A stretch of 64,000 nt of DNA from NCBI GenBank assembly GCA_025353585.1, contig JANXOM010000233.1, positions 1 through 64,000 on the forward strand, given 5' to 3'. This stretch comes from Deltaproteobacteria bacterium (GTDB taxonomy: Bacteria; Myxococcota_A; Polyangia; Haliangiales; Haliangiaceae). Made by a program: the position numbers and the translations under genes. Shown here piece after piece: positions 26,854-36,971 of this stretch; positions within the stretch are counted from its first letter, which is position 1, and every line of letters starts with the position of its first letter. Below the pieces are notes generated by a model. That model made no database searches, was not told the DNA's origin, and worked only from the letters and a program-made list of their open reading frames with translations.

Positions 26854-27765
26854 TCAGCGCATGGCCGCGCGCTGATAGTGCCGCGGCGCGACGCCGATGA
26901 TCCGCTTGAACGCGGTGCTGAACGCGCTCTCCGAGGCGTAGCCGAGCGCGGTCGCGAGCGCGGCGATCGAGACCTGCTCCTCGCGGAGCCGGCGCTGCGC
27001 GAGCCGCATGCGCCACGCCGTCAGGTAGCCGAGCGGCGTCGTGCCGGCCACGGCGCGGAAGTGCACCGCGAACCGCGTCCGCGACATCCCCGACGCCTTC
27101 GCGAGCTCCTCGACGCGCCACGCGCGCCCGGGCTCGTCGTGCACGAGCCGCAAGGCCGGGCCGATCCGCGCGTCGCCCGTCGCGCGCAACCAGCCGGCCG
27201 GCAGCGCGGGCGAGTCGGCCACGTGGGCGCGCAGGAGCTGCGTGAAGAGGAGCTGCGCGAGCTGCGCCGACGCGATGTCGCTCCCCGGCAGGGTCGAGGT
27301 CCGCTCGGCGACGAGCTGCTGCAGGATCCACCGCAGCGGCGCGGCGTGCGGGGACGCGGCGCGCACGAGGATCCGCTCGGGGAGCGCGTCGAGGAGGAGC
27401 GCGGCGCGAAATGGGTCGAGCGCGACCCGCCCGGCGATCACCACGCACCCCGAGCCATCGCCGATGGTCTCGCTCGCCCCGCTCAGGTCGCGGAGCGCCA
27501 CGTCGATCGGCGTCGCGCGCAGGTCGCTCGCCAGGGTGAAGGCGCGCCGGCCCGGGAGGAGCCCGACGTCGCCGGCCTCGAGGCGCAACGCCGCGCGCTG
27601 TCCGTCCACGCGCAGCCAGCACGCCCCGCTCGCGATCGCGGAGAACACGATCTGATGCGGGGCCGGGAAGCGGAGCGCCCAGGTGCCGCCCGCCGCGAAG
27701 CCGCCGGAGACAACAGACGTTGGCTCGACCAGCCGCAGGATGTCGGAGAACGGGTCGGTCGACAT
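26854..27765 (-). CDS. AraC family transcriptional regulator with cupin-type sensor domain
   Basis: A 303-residue regulator. The N-terminal half is a cupin-like sensor typical of the AraC_binding/cupin_6 group (ALRFPAPHQIVFSAIASG, ALRLEAGDVGLLPG). The C-terminal 100 residues contain two helix-turn-helix units: VEELAKASGMSRTRFAVHF and IAALATALGYASESAFSTAFKR, ending in the family PRHYQR. This cupin_6 group often controls neighbouring oxidoreductase or hydrolase genes. The convergent ketopantoate-reductase-like gene is the nearest, but no operator was identified. The effector is unknown. Confidence 0.9.
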   Translation of the reverse strand: MSTDPFSDILRLVEPTSVVSGGFAAGGTWALRFPAPHQIVFSAIASGACWLRVDGQRAALRLEAGDVGLLPGRRAFTLASDLRATPIDVALRDLSGASETIGDGSGCVVIAGRVALDPFRAALLLDALPERILVRAASPHAAPLRWILQQLVAERTSTLPGSDIASAQLAQLLFTQLLRAHVADSPALPAGWLRATGDARIGPALRLVHDEPGRAWRVEELAKASGMSRTRFAVHFRAVAGTTPLGYLTAWRMRLAQRRLREEQVSIAALATALGYASESAFSTAFKRIIGVAPRHYQRAAMR

Positions 27766-27781
27766 GCAGCGCGGCCCCGCT

Positions 27782-27947
27782 CGCTAACCCGGCGACCACT
27801 CGAGGTGATTCGATATGGCGAGCACTCGTGCGCGAGGGCGAGGCGCGGCGGAGTCCGCTACCCGGCGTGACGGACGGGTACGCAACGATGCCGGCGCGTG
27901 CGATGCGATGTGAGAGCGAGTCACTTCAGGTGGTCTCCGGGTTAGCG
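27782..27947. repeat. Inverted repeat pair bracketing a 112-base spacer
   Basis: A 27-base sequence at 27782-27808 (begins CGCTAACCCGGCGACCACT) is repeated in inverse orientation at 27921-27947 (ends GTCTCCGGGTTAGCG), with about five mismatches. The spacer holds no gene. The right arm includes the stop codon of the minus-strand gene that ends at 27942. It may be a small non-autonomous mobile element or a large terminator. Confidence 0.55.
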
Positions 27948-28865
27948 ATTCACGGCGAGCATCGCGCTGACGCTCTCGGGCGTGGCCAGCTGCACGCGGA
28001 GCTGCACGGGGCGGCCGGCCGCGTCCGCGTCGAGATAGACCGGGAAGACGCCGTCGCCCCAGCTCGTGAAGAACAGGACCGCCCGCGCGCCCGCCACGTC
28101 GATCGCGCCGACGCCATGCGGGTCTTTGCGCGCCGCCGCGAGCGCGTGAAAGTGGTGCGAGTGCGGACGGAAGTCGGTCGCGAGGAGCCAGTGGTTCTGC
28201 GCCTTGAGCCGCCCCGCCTGGTCGGCGCGCGCCTCCGCCTCCGCGAGGGGCAGGTTCGCCCAGCCGTGGCCCTCGGGCGCGGCCGGGGCCCGCACCGCGC
28301 GCGCCAGGTGCCCGGCATCGCGGCCCCAGAACACGAAGTCCGCGAGGCCGTCGAGGCTGTCCTCGTGCCGCCAGTGATCGAGGGCCTCGTGGTCGATGGC
28401 GATGAGGCGCGCGAAGTCGACGCCGGCCTCGCCGAGCTTCGTCGAGCTCGCGACCTTGCCGTCGCCGAGGGCGATCGCGATGCAGTCCCAGCACTTCGCG
28501 AACCGGCCCTGCCCCAGCCGCCGCCCGACCACCGGCAGCGGCCGGTCCGCCGGCACGCTCGCCACGATCATCGCGGGCTCCAGCGCCGCGCGCGGCAAGT
28601 ACCCGACGAGCCCGACGTCGAAGATCGCCAGCCGGCCCGAGGGCGCCGTCACCGAGCCGAGGACCATGTCGTCTTCGACCAGACTCTCCGTCGCCGCCCG
28701 CCTCTTCACCACGGCCCGCTTCGCCGGCTTCGCGTTGGTCTGCTTGGCGGCTGGCTTGGCGGCCCCGCGGGTGGTCCGAGCGGGTGTCTTCGTCTTCGTC
28801 TTCGCCTTCGCCGACTTCTCGGTGGTCGTCTTCTTCTTCGCCGTGGACTTCTTCGCGCGAGCCAT
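27942..28865 (-). CDS. Lys/Ala-rich tail fused to DUF4241-like domain
   Basis: A 307-residue protein. Residues 1-58 are a disordered basic tail of Lys, Ala, Thr and Pro (ARAKKSTAKKKTT, KAKTKTKTPARTTRG), similar to histone-H1-like tails that bind nucleic acid. From about residue 60 a folded domain follows, ending in VLFFTSWGDGVFPVYLD and a short beta segment. The GDGVFPVY signature resembles DUF4241, a family of unknown function. The tail suggests DNA or RNA association, but no catalytic residues are evident. The family match is from memory and moderate. Confidence 0.55.
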   Translation of the reverse strand: MARAKKSTAKKKTTTEKSAKAKTKTKTPARTTRGAAKPAAKQTNAKPAKRAVVKRRAATESLVEDDMVLGSVTAPSGRLAIFDVGLVGYLPRAALEPAMIVASVPADRPLPVVGRRLGQGRFAKCWDCIAIALGDGKVASSTKLGEAGVDFARLIAIDHEALDHWRHEDSLDGLADFVFWGRDAGHLARAVRAPAAPEGHGWANLPLAEAEARADQAGRLKAQNHWLLATDFRPHSHHFHALAAARKDPHGVGAIDVAGARAVLFFTSWGDGVFPVYLDADAAGRPVQLRVQLATPESVSAMLAVNR

Positions 28866-28885
28866 GCGCGCAGCTTACTGATTCT

Positions 28886-30532
28886 CTACTTCAGCGTCGC
28901 GTTGATCATCACGTAGCCGGCATCGCCACCGACCGAGACATCCTGCATCACGAGGCCCTCGACCTGCGGCAGCGGGATGCCGCCGAGGAGCGCCGTCACC
29001 GACGCGAGCTGCGCGCCGAGGCCGAGCTTCACGGCCTGCGAGAGGTCGGCGTCTTCGAGGTGCGTCGCGTTCGGGACCGTCGTGTCGACGTCGACGTTGA
29101 GGTCCGGCGTACCGAGCTGGATGGCCACGCCGTAGCCGTTGTTAGCCGTCGCGACCGCGAGGTCGACCTTCGCGTTCATGTAGGCCACGGCGACCGGCTG
29201 GCCGACGAGCGTGAACTCCATCTTCATGTCGCCGAGGAAGAGGCGCATCTTGCCGTCGGCCGGGTCGGCGCTGATCATCGGCGGCGTCGACATGCTGAGG
29301 TTGATGTTGTCGAACGAGCCGCCCGGGGTCGGCATCGAGATCGTCAGCAGATCGAGCGCGGTCAGCTCGGCGAGCGCCTCGTTCGCGAGGTCGTCGGCCA
29401 TGCCCATCGTGAGGCCATCGCCCGGGGTCATCGTCGGCGTGCCATTGTCCGTGTAGATGAAGCCGGGCGACGTCTCGGCGCCCTCGATCATGAAGCTCGT
29501 CGAGAGCGCGACGACGGCGCCCGTCGGATCGAACGAGAGGTCCGTGGGGACGACCGTGATGTCGACCGTCTTGCCGAGGAGGTTCAGCTGCTTGGGGCCC
29601 GCGAGGCCGCCGAGCGCCTGGTTCATCATCGGGCCCATGAACTTCTCGGCCGACGTCGAGATGATCGAGCCGATGAGGTGGTTCATGTCGATCATGTCGA
29701 GGATCTTGCCGGGGACGCCGCCCGCGTCGAGGTGAAAGTTCGTCAGCTCGACGTTCGGGCTCGCGAGCGTGGTGGTGAAGCCGTTCATGCCGTCGGGCGA
29801 GACGAGGAGCGTGCCCGTGACGACGACCTTGTCCGCCGTGACCTCCATCGTCTCCGAGCCGTCGACGCACGCGACCGCGAAGTTCGCGTGGGCGGGGACA
29901 TCGAGGCCGTCGATCTCGAGGCTGAAGGCGAGGCCGCCGTCGACCGGCGTCAGCGAGACGATCGCGTTCTGGAGCTTCAGGTCGTCGATGAACGCCTGGT
30001 CGTAGAGGCAGTCCGCGCCGTCGGGGTCGCCCGCGTGCTGCATGGGCTGGAGCGGCGCGAGCATCGCGCCAAAGTCGAAGCCGGTGAGGACCGTGCTCGC
30101 GGCCTGCGAGATCTTGCCGAACGCGTTCGTCGAGATCGACGCCACCATCGCGTTGTCGATGTTCGAGCCGACCGGGCGGACGTCGCCGGCGTGGACCGAG
30201 CGCGTGTCCGTCGCCTTGCCGCCAGCGGCATCGACGGCCTCGGTGTGGAGCTGCGACGCGCCCGCCTGGATCTGGACGGAGGCCGTGAACTGGCCGTCCG
30301 CGCCGACGGTCGCCGCGACGTGGTTGACCGTGACGGACGCGATCGGCTGACCGCTCGCGTTGGGGAGCGCCGTGCCGGTCACCGTGATGGTGCCCGCGCC
30401 GTTCTGCACCAGGCTGCGCTGCGGCGAGGTGATCGTCAGCACCGGCGGCTCGGCCTGGACGCCAGGCCCCGTGTCGCACGCGACGAAGGCGAGGAGGCAC
30501 AGACCGGACGCGAGGCGGAGAAGGTTGCGCAC
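28886..30532 (-). CDS. Large lipoprotein with N-terminal Ig-like domain
   Basis: A 548-residue predicted lipoprotein: MRNLLRLASGLCLLAFVAC supplies a signal and lipobox. Residues about 30-115 look like an immunoglobulin-type adhesion module (VLTITSPQRSLV, ITVTGTAL, ASVTVNHVAATVGADGQFTASV). The remainder consists of repeated two-stranded amphipathic beta segments with Met-rich stretches (SAEKFMGPMMNQALGG, LTMGMADDLANEALAEL), somewhat reminiscent of BPI/LBP-like lipid-binding proteins, though this is a weak impression. No enzyme motifs. It may bind lipid or act in surface adhesion. Upstream lies about 200 bases without a gene. Confidence 0.65.
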   Translation of the reverse strand: MRNLLRLASGLCLLAFVACDTGPGVQAEPPVLTITSPQRSLVQNGAGTITVTGTALPNASGQPIASVTVNHVAATVGADGQFTASVQIQAGASQLHTEAVDAAGGKATDTRSVHAGDVRPVGSNIDNAMVASISTNAFGKISQAASTVLTGFDFGAMLAPLQPMQHAGDPDGADCLYDQAFIDDLKLQNAIVSLTPVDGGLAFSLEIDGLDVPAHANFAVACVDGSETMEVTADKVVVTGTLLVSPDGMNGFTTTLASPNVELTNFHLDAGGVPGKILDMIDMNHLIGSIISTSAEKFMGPMMNQALGGLAGPKQLNLLGKTVDITVVPTDLSFDPTGAVVALSTSFMIEGAETSPGFIYTDNGTPTMTPGDGLTMGMADDLANEALAELTALDLLTISMPTPGGSFDNINLSMSTPPMISADPADGKMRLFLGDMKMEFTLVGQPVAVAYMNAKVDLAVATANNGYGVAIQLGTPDLNVDVDTTVPNATHLEDADLSQAVKLGLGAQLASVTALLGGIPLPQVEGLVMQDVSVGGDAGYVMINATLK

Positions 30533-30740
30533 GGGGAGGTCCTAGAGCAACCATCGCGCCAGCCTGGATGACGGGGCGCGTCACCGCCCCCGGGGGCCAC
30601 AGGCGCGCAGATCGACCCAATTCGCGCGCCAGAGCGCGACGCAACGCGGCGAGATCTGACGAACCGGCTACTGGATCAGACGGCGCCTCTCCTCGCGGGA
30701 CCCTGGCAACGGCTACCCCGGTCGCCGGGGAGCCCGTGCC

Positions 30741-31160
30741 TCACTTCTGCACATCGGTGCCCACCACGTTGCCCACGCCGCGCCGCGTCAGGATCGCGTG
30801 CAGCCGCGGCCGCAGATCGCCTTGCAGGATGATCGCATCGTCTTCCACGACACCGCCGCAGCCGAGCTCGCGCTTGAGCTCGCTGCACCAGCGCTCGAGC
30901 TCCGCCGGCGGCAAGCCGAGCTTTTCGATCGCCGTCACCAGCTTCCCGCCGCGACCTTTCTTTTCGTAGCGGACGACCGCGCGCGCCGGACCTTTCGGCG
31001 TGCGAACGATCACCGCCGGTGTCGGGCCCTCCTTGCTCGGCAGCTTCTCGCGCATCGCCTCGAGCTTCGCGAACGGGTTCGCCGTGAGCGGGGACGACCC
31101 TCCCGCCGCGGCGTCGAGAGGAGGTCTTCCGGTCGGCAATTTCGGCTGCTTGGCGGACAT
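30741..31160 (-). CDS. SUI1/YciH-type translation initiation factor-like protein
   Basis: A 139-residue homologue of eIF1/YciH. The C-terminal SUI1 fold is clear: VIVRTPKGPARAVVRYEKKGRGGKLVTAIEKLGLP, LKRELGCGGVVEDDAIILQGD and the final RRGVGNVVGTD. The first 45 residues are a Pro/Ala-rich extension. In bacteria YciH helps initiation-codon discrimination in vitro and is linked to stress translation. The ATG at 31160 is chosen because the upstream codons of the longer frame do not match the family. It stands alone between a lipoprotein gene and a divergent kinase gene. Confidence 0.88.
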   Translation of the reverse strand: MSAKQPKLPTGRPPLDAAAGGSSPLTANPFAKLEAMREKLPSKEGPTPAVIVRTPKGPARAVVRYEKKGRGGKLVTAIEKLGLPPAELERWCSELKRELGCGGVVEDDAIILQGDLRPRLHAILTRRGVGNVVGTDVQK

Positions 31161-31279
31161 GCGCACACGCGAGCATACGCCCGCTCGGACGCGCACGTTG
31201 TCGTCGGAAAACGACAGTTGGAAACTGAAGATGCACGCTTTACCGACGAGAACGCCGGATTCATCATCGTCGGATCACG

Positions 31280-33373
<2,094 letters not shown>

Positions 33374-33483
33374 TTCGACCGGTCCAACCGGTGAAAGCCT
33401 GGCAGATCTCGACACAGATCGCCGCCAGACGTCGTTTATTCAGGTACTTGGCAAGTGGTCCGACCGTTGCTCCTGTGGTGACC

Positions 33484-34083
33484 ATGACCAGGACGCTCGC
33501 CGTCGCCACCGCTGCTCTCGTGCTCGCGCTCGTCGCCGCTCGCCCCGCCCACGCCCAGGCCCCCGGGACGATCGGGGTCTCCGCGCCCGCCGACCCCGAC
33601 GCGCCGCCGCCGGTCCTCGACCACTACATCGCCGTCGGTGGCGGCGTCGGGGCGTACAACCAGCTCCTCCTCGCCGGCGCGCAGGTCGACGCGGGCCTGC
33701 GGATCCCGGGCTCGCCGATCTGGCTCCACGGCACGGTCGGCGCGGGCTCGGCCGCGTGGCTCTTCGATAGTGGCAACGGCTCGTTCTCGCGCGCCACCGC
33801 CGGGTTCGAGGCGCATGGCTGTTTGCTCCGCAACACGTTCTGCGTGTTCGGCGGCGCCGATCTCGGCATCTTCCACGCGGCGTACACCGGCACCGATAGC
33901 TACTCGTCCGGCGGCATGGACGTCGTCGACTCCAGCCGCCTCGTGGCCGTCCCGCGCGCCGGCTTCGACGTGGGCAGCCAGACCATGCGCTTCCGCTGGA
34001 CGCTGGACGTGCCGCTCGACCTCGGCGGCGCGGACCCGTCGGGCGGCGCGGTCGTCGCGATCGCCGTCGCCCATCGCTGGTAG
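33484..34083 (+). CDS. Predicted outer-membrane beta-barrel protein
   Basis: A 199-residue exported protein with a signal peptide ending around AHAQA. The mature part has alternating polar/hydrophobic strands separated by Gly turns (HYIAVGGGVGAYNQLLLAG, LWLHGTVGAGSAAW, FRWTLDVPLDLGG) and ends in AIAVAHRW, a C-terminal aromatic residue as in many outer-membrane proteins. An eight-stranded porin-like barrel is plausible. Two Cys residues (LLRNTFCVF and HGCLL) might form a disulphide. No family name can be assigned. It begins about 110 bases after the kinase stop. Confidence 0.6.
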   Translation: MTRTLAVATAALVLALVAARPAHAQAPGTIGVSAPADPDAPPPVLDHYIAVGGGVGAYNQLLLAGAQVDAGLRIPGSPIWLHGTVGAGSAAWLFDSGNGSFSRATAGFEAHGCLLRNTFCVFGGADLGIFHAAYTGTDSYSSGGMDVVDSSRLVAVPRAGFDVGSQTMRFRWTLDVPLDLGGADPSGGAVVAIAVAHRW

Positions 34084-34157
34084 CCCGGCGCCCGATGAAA
34101 GATCGGAGCCGTGTCCACCGGGCGCGGACCTCGCGGCTCTACGTGCCGGAGGTTTCC

Positions 34158-34622
34158 ATGTCGCGCGTGATCGCCCTGACCGTCACTGCTGCTGTCTCCG
34201 CGCTCGTCGCGGCCCACGTCGCCTCGTGCGTCAACGTCGCGCCGGGAGCCGTGGCGGTGGGTCCCGGCGTGCCCGTCGCGCCGATCCCGCCGATGCTGCT
34301 CGGCGAGCAGGTCGTGGTGTTCACGGCGCCCGGCCAGCAGTGCGGCCCCGGCGCCGCGTGCAACTTCGAGTGCCCCGAGGGCAACTGCAGCTTCACGTGC
34401 GCGGCCGGCTCGACGTGCAACGTCGACTGCCCCGGCGGGAACTGCCAGCTCGGGTGCGAGGGCGGCGCCGTCTGCAACTTCGAGTGCGCCGGCGGCAACT
34501 GCACGACCGCGTGCGCCGGTGGCTCGACCTGCAACGTCGACTGTGACGGCGGCTCCTGCAGCGCCAGCTGTGCTCCCGGCGCGAGCTGCGCCGGCCACTG
34601 CGCGGGCGGCTCCTGTAGCTGA
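34158..34622 (+). CDS. Cysteine-repeat lipoprotein
   Basis: A 154-residue predicted lipoprotein. The ATG at 34158 is chosen because GGAGG stands five bases upstream and because it gives a signal ending in AHVASC. After a hydrophobic Pro/Gly linker (to about residue 60) the rest is a run of cysteines spaced with Gly/Asn: CNFECPEGNCSF, STCNVDCPGGNCQLGC, CNFECAGGNC, STCNVDCDGGSC. The unit is roughly 24 residues with four to five Cys each, too regular for chance. Such arrays form compact disulphide or metal-binding rods. No known domain name is claimed. The coding end runs into the repeat-rich gap that follows. Confidence 0.72.
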   Translation: MSRVIALTVTAAVSALVAAHVASCVNVAPGAVAVGPGVPVAPIPPMLLGEQVVVFTAPGQQCGPGAACNFECPEGNCSFTCAAGSTCNVDCPGGNCQLGCEGGAVCNFECAGGNCTTACAGGSTCNVDCDGGSCSASCAPGASCAGHCAGGSCS

Positions 34623-34644
34623 CGGTTCGCGCGTTGCGTCTGCT

Positions 34645-34808
34645 CGTTGCGTAGCGCAGAGGCGCAGAGGAGGAGGAGGTCAGAGGAGACGACGGAGAGG
34701 TTTGGCGCCAGGGAGGCCGATCCCACGGCCGCCGCACCCCTGGAATCAAACCCCTTCCGATCGTCTCCTCTGACCTCCTCCTCCTCTGCGCCTCTGCGCT
34801 ACGCAACG
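34645..34808. repeat. Long hairpin repeat, copy 2 (perfect 48-base arms)
   Basis: Bases 34645-34692 and 34761-34808 are exact reverse complements over 48 bases, with a 68-base spacer. The arms open with CGTTGCGTAGCGCAGAGGCG and contain GAGGTCAGAGGAG. The same arm words occur in copies 1 and 3. It lies between the cysteine-repeat lipoprotein and the convergent pirin gene. The stem would form a very stable structure in RNA or single-stranded DNA. Confidence 0.9.
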
Positions 34809-34843
34809 CCCAGACGCAACGCCCAGGCGCGACGCGCCGACTC

Positions 34844-35863
34844 TCAGCGGCGCTCGACGCGGCCGTCGGCGTGGCGGGCGAAGCGGCCCTCGGTGCGCGC
34901 GTGGACCGGGTCGTCGGACGGCCACGGCCAGCCGCCGAATCGCGTGCGCTGGTAGTCGGCGAACGCTTGCTGGATCTCGGCGCGCGTGTTCATCACGAAC
35001 GGGCCGTGCTGCACGACGGGCTCGCCGATCGGCTTGCCCTGCAGCAGCAGCATTTCGGTCTCGACGTCGCCGGCCACGAGCGTCACCGCCGCATCGCCGA
35101 CGAGCGCGACCGCGCTGGCTCGCACCGCGCGATCGGCGACGCGCGCCGAGCCGCAAAACACGTAGAGCGTGCGGTTCGTCCCCGCCTTCGCCGGCGGGAG
35201 CGTCCACGCCGCGTTCGGCGCCATCTTGATCGTCCAGATCGCGACGTCCGCCTCGGCGCGCGCGGCCCACGAGTTCGGCGGCGGCGGCGGCGCGCTCGCG
35301 GTGACGTCGGGCAGCCGGCCCGCGATGGTCACGACCTCGGTGATGCGGCCGGCCGCGTCGGTCAGGACGTGCCGCGGGATCGCGTCCGCCCACAACATCG
35401 TGAAATACGGATCCACCAGCTTGTCCGCCTTGGGCAGGTTCAGCCAGATCTGGAACAGCTCCAGCGGGTTCGCGGCCGTCGCCTCCAGGAGCGGGAACAT
35501 CTCGGCGTGCGAGACGCCCTTGCCGGCGGTGAGCCACTGCGTGTCGCCGCCACCGAAGCGCGCGGCCGCGCCCAGGGAATCGCTGTGGTCGATGAGCCCG
35601 CGGCGCACCACCGTCACGGTCTCGAAGCCGCGGTGCGGGTGCTGCGAGAAGCCCGGCACCTCCGTGCCGTGATACATGCGCCAGCCGTCCTTGCCGGCGA
35701 AGTCCTGCCCGAGGTCGCGCCCGGCCAGCGAGGCGACAGGGCCCATCTTGTCGTTGCCGGCCGGGTAGGCGTCGTCGTGGTGCACGCAGAACAGGAAAGG
35801 ATCCGGCGTTTGCCACGGGAATCCGAGGGCGGACACCGAGAGGATGGGGTCGCGGGTGGACAT
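34844..35863 (-). CDS. Pirin family protein
   Basis: A 339-residue bicupin. The N-terminal cupin holds the pirin metal-site motifs: HPHRGFETVTVV (His at the first positions), DTQWLTAGKGVSHAEM and FQIWLNLP. The second cupin ends in a variable C-terminus. Bacterial pirins include quercetin 2,3-dioxygenases and regulators of pyruvate dehydrogenase; the role here cannot be told. In the gap upstream, GTAAC-N4-GTTAC at 35876-35889 is a small inverted repeat that could be an operator. The next gene lies divergently about 160 bases away. Confidence 0.9.
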   Translation of the reverse strand: MSTRDPILSVSALGFPWQTPDPFLFCVHHDDAYPAGNDKMGPVASLAGRDLGQDFAGKDGWRMYHGTEVPGFSQHPHRGFETVTVVRRGLIDHSDSLGAAARFGGGDTQWLTAGKGVSHAEMFPLLEATAANPLELFQIWLNLPKADKLVDPYFTMLWADAIPRHVLTDAAGRITEVVTIAGRLPDVTASAPPPPPNSWAARAEADVAIWTIKMAPNAAWTLPPAKAGTNRTLYVFCGSARVADRAVRASAVALVGDAAVTLVAGDVETEMLLLQGKPIGEPVVQHGPFVMNTRAEIQQAFADYQRTRFGGWPWPSDDPVHARTEGRFARHADGRVERR

Positions 35864-36026
35864 GGTGCGGCCACTGTAACCACCGTTACGACGCCGGACA
35901 CCGGCCGCCCGCGGCGCAGACTGTTCCGCGACGGCCTACCCCTCGGGCTCCACGCCGCCGCCGGTCCCGCCTGCGGCGATCCCGCGCCAGGTCCAAGGCC
36001 GGGCCCGGCCACGGTGTCGAACAGCC

Positions 36027-36950
36027 GTGACGGCACGACGAATGTCCGGGGTGGCCGCGGCGACGCTCGCGTTGGCCGGGCTGTGGGCGCTCGGCGCGCC
36101 GGCGCGCGCGGCGCCGAAACCGCTCCAGACGGTGGTGCTCGAGGACGTGCCGTGGGTGAAGCAGAAGCCGGACTTCTGCGGTGAGGCGTGCGTGGAGATG
36201 GCAGCGCGTCGGCTTGGCGAGGCCTACGACCAGGACGACGTGTTCGACGAGACGGGCCTCGATCCGGGCCTCGGCCGCGGCGCGTACACGCCCGACCTCG
36301 TGCGCGCGGTCAAGCGGCTCGGCTTCGCGCCGCCGTCGATCTACACGCTCGTCGACGGACGCGATCCGCAGCGCAGCCTCGACGCGGAGCTCGCGAAGCT
36401 GCACGCCGACCTGATGCGCGGCGTCCCGAGCATCGTGTGCATGCACTACGACGACCAGCCGCACACGACCGAGCACTTCCGCCTCGTCGTCGGCTACGAC
36501 GCCGAGCACGACGAGATCGTCTATCACGAGCCGGCGGAGGAGGCGGGCGCGTATCGCCACATGAGCCGGGCGCGGCTCGAGAAGCTGTGGCAGCTGCCGT
36601 CGGCGGATCCCGCGAAGCGCGTGCTCGTCCGCATCGCGCTCGTGCCGGGCAAGCTCGCCGAGCCGGCCGCCCGGTCCGCCCGGGCCCCGGTACCCGCGGC
36701 GCTCGTACAGCACGTGATGGCGCTCCGCGAGCGCATCGACGCCGCGCACCTGGGGCTGAACGTCCACGTGTCCGGGCGGTTCATCGTCGCAGGGCCCGCG
36801 AGCAAGGCCGTGCTCGCGTACGCGGCGAGCCACGCGCCGGCGACCGGCGAGGTCGATGTCATCGTGTTCCCCGACCACGCGACCTACGCGCGCGCCGCGG
36901 AGGCGCTCGTGGTCGGTGACGCGCTGTTCGTGGATCCATCGGCCCTGTAG
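36027..36950 (+). CDS. C39-like cysteine peptidase, secreted
   Basis: A 307-residue exported protein with a signal peptide (MSGVAAATLALAGLWALGAPARA). The peptidase_C39-like core has the nucleophile Cys51 in KQKPDFCGEACVEMAARRLG and the partner His150 in TEHFRLVVGYDAEHDEIVYHEPA, with Asp in the same motif. C39 domains remove leader peptides from bacteriocins or act as bacterial papain-like proteases. The C-terminal 100 residues are alpha/beta (AGPASKAVLAYAASH, DVIVFPDHATYARAA) and unassigned. No bacteriocin genes are near. The start may be 36027 or the ATG at 36042, which gives a shorter signal. Confidence 0.72.
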   Translation: MTARRMSGVAAATLALAGLWALGAPARAAPKPLQTVVLEDVPWVKQKPDFCGEACVEMAARRLGEAYDQDDVFDETGLDPGLGRGAYTPDLVRAVKRLGFAPPSIYTLVDGRDPQRSLDAELAKLHADLMRGVPSIVCMHYDDQPHTTEHFRLVVGYDAEHDEIVYHEPAEEAGAYRHMSRARLEKLWQLPSADPAKRVLVRIALVPGKLAEPAARSARAPVPAALVQHVMALRERIDAAHLGLNVHVSGRFIVAGPASKAVLAYAASHAPATGEVDVIVFPDHATYARAAEALVVGDALFVDPSAL

Positions 36951-36971
36951 GGCTGCGGTCCCGGCGCTTGC

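Noticed and set aside
33374-33483. GC-rich dyad (two ACCGGT and CTGGC/GCCAG words) after the kinase stop as a terminator
   Set aside because: Imperfect arms without T-run; too weak to call.
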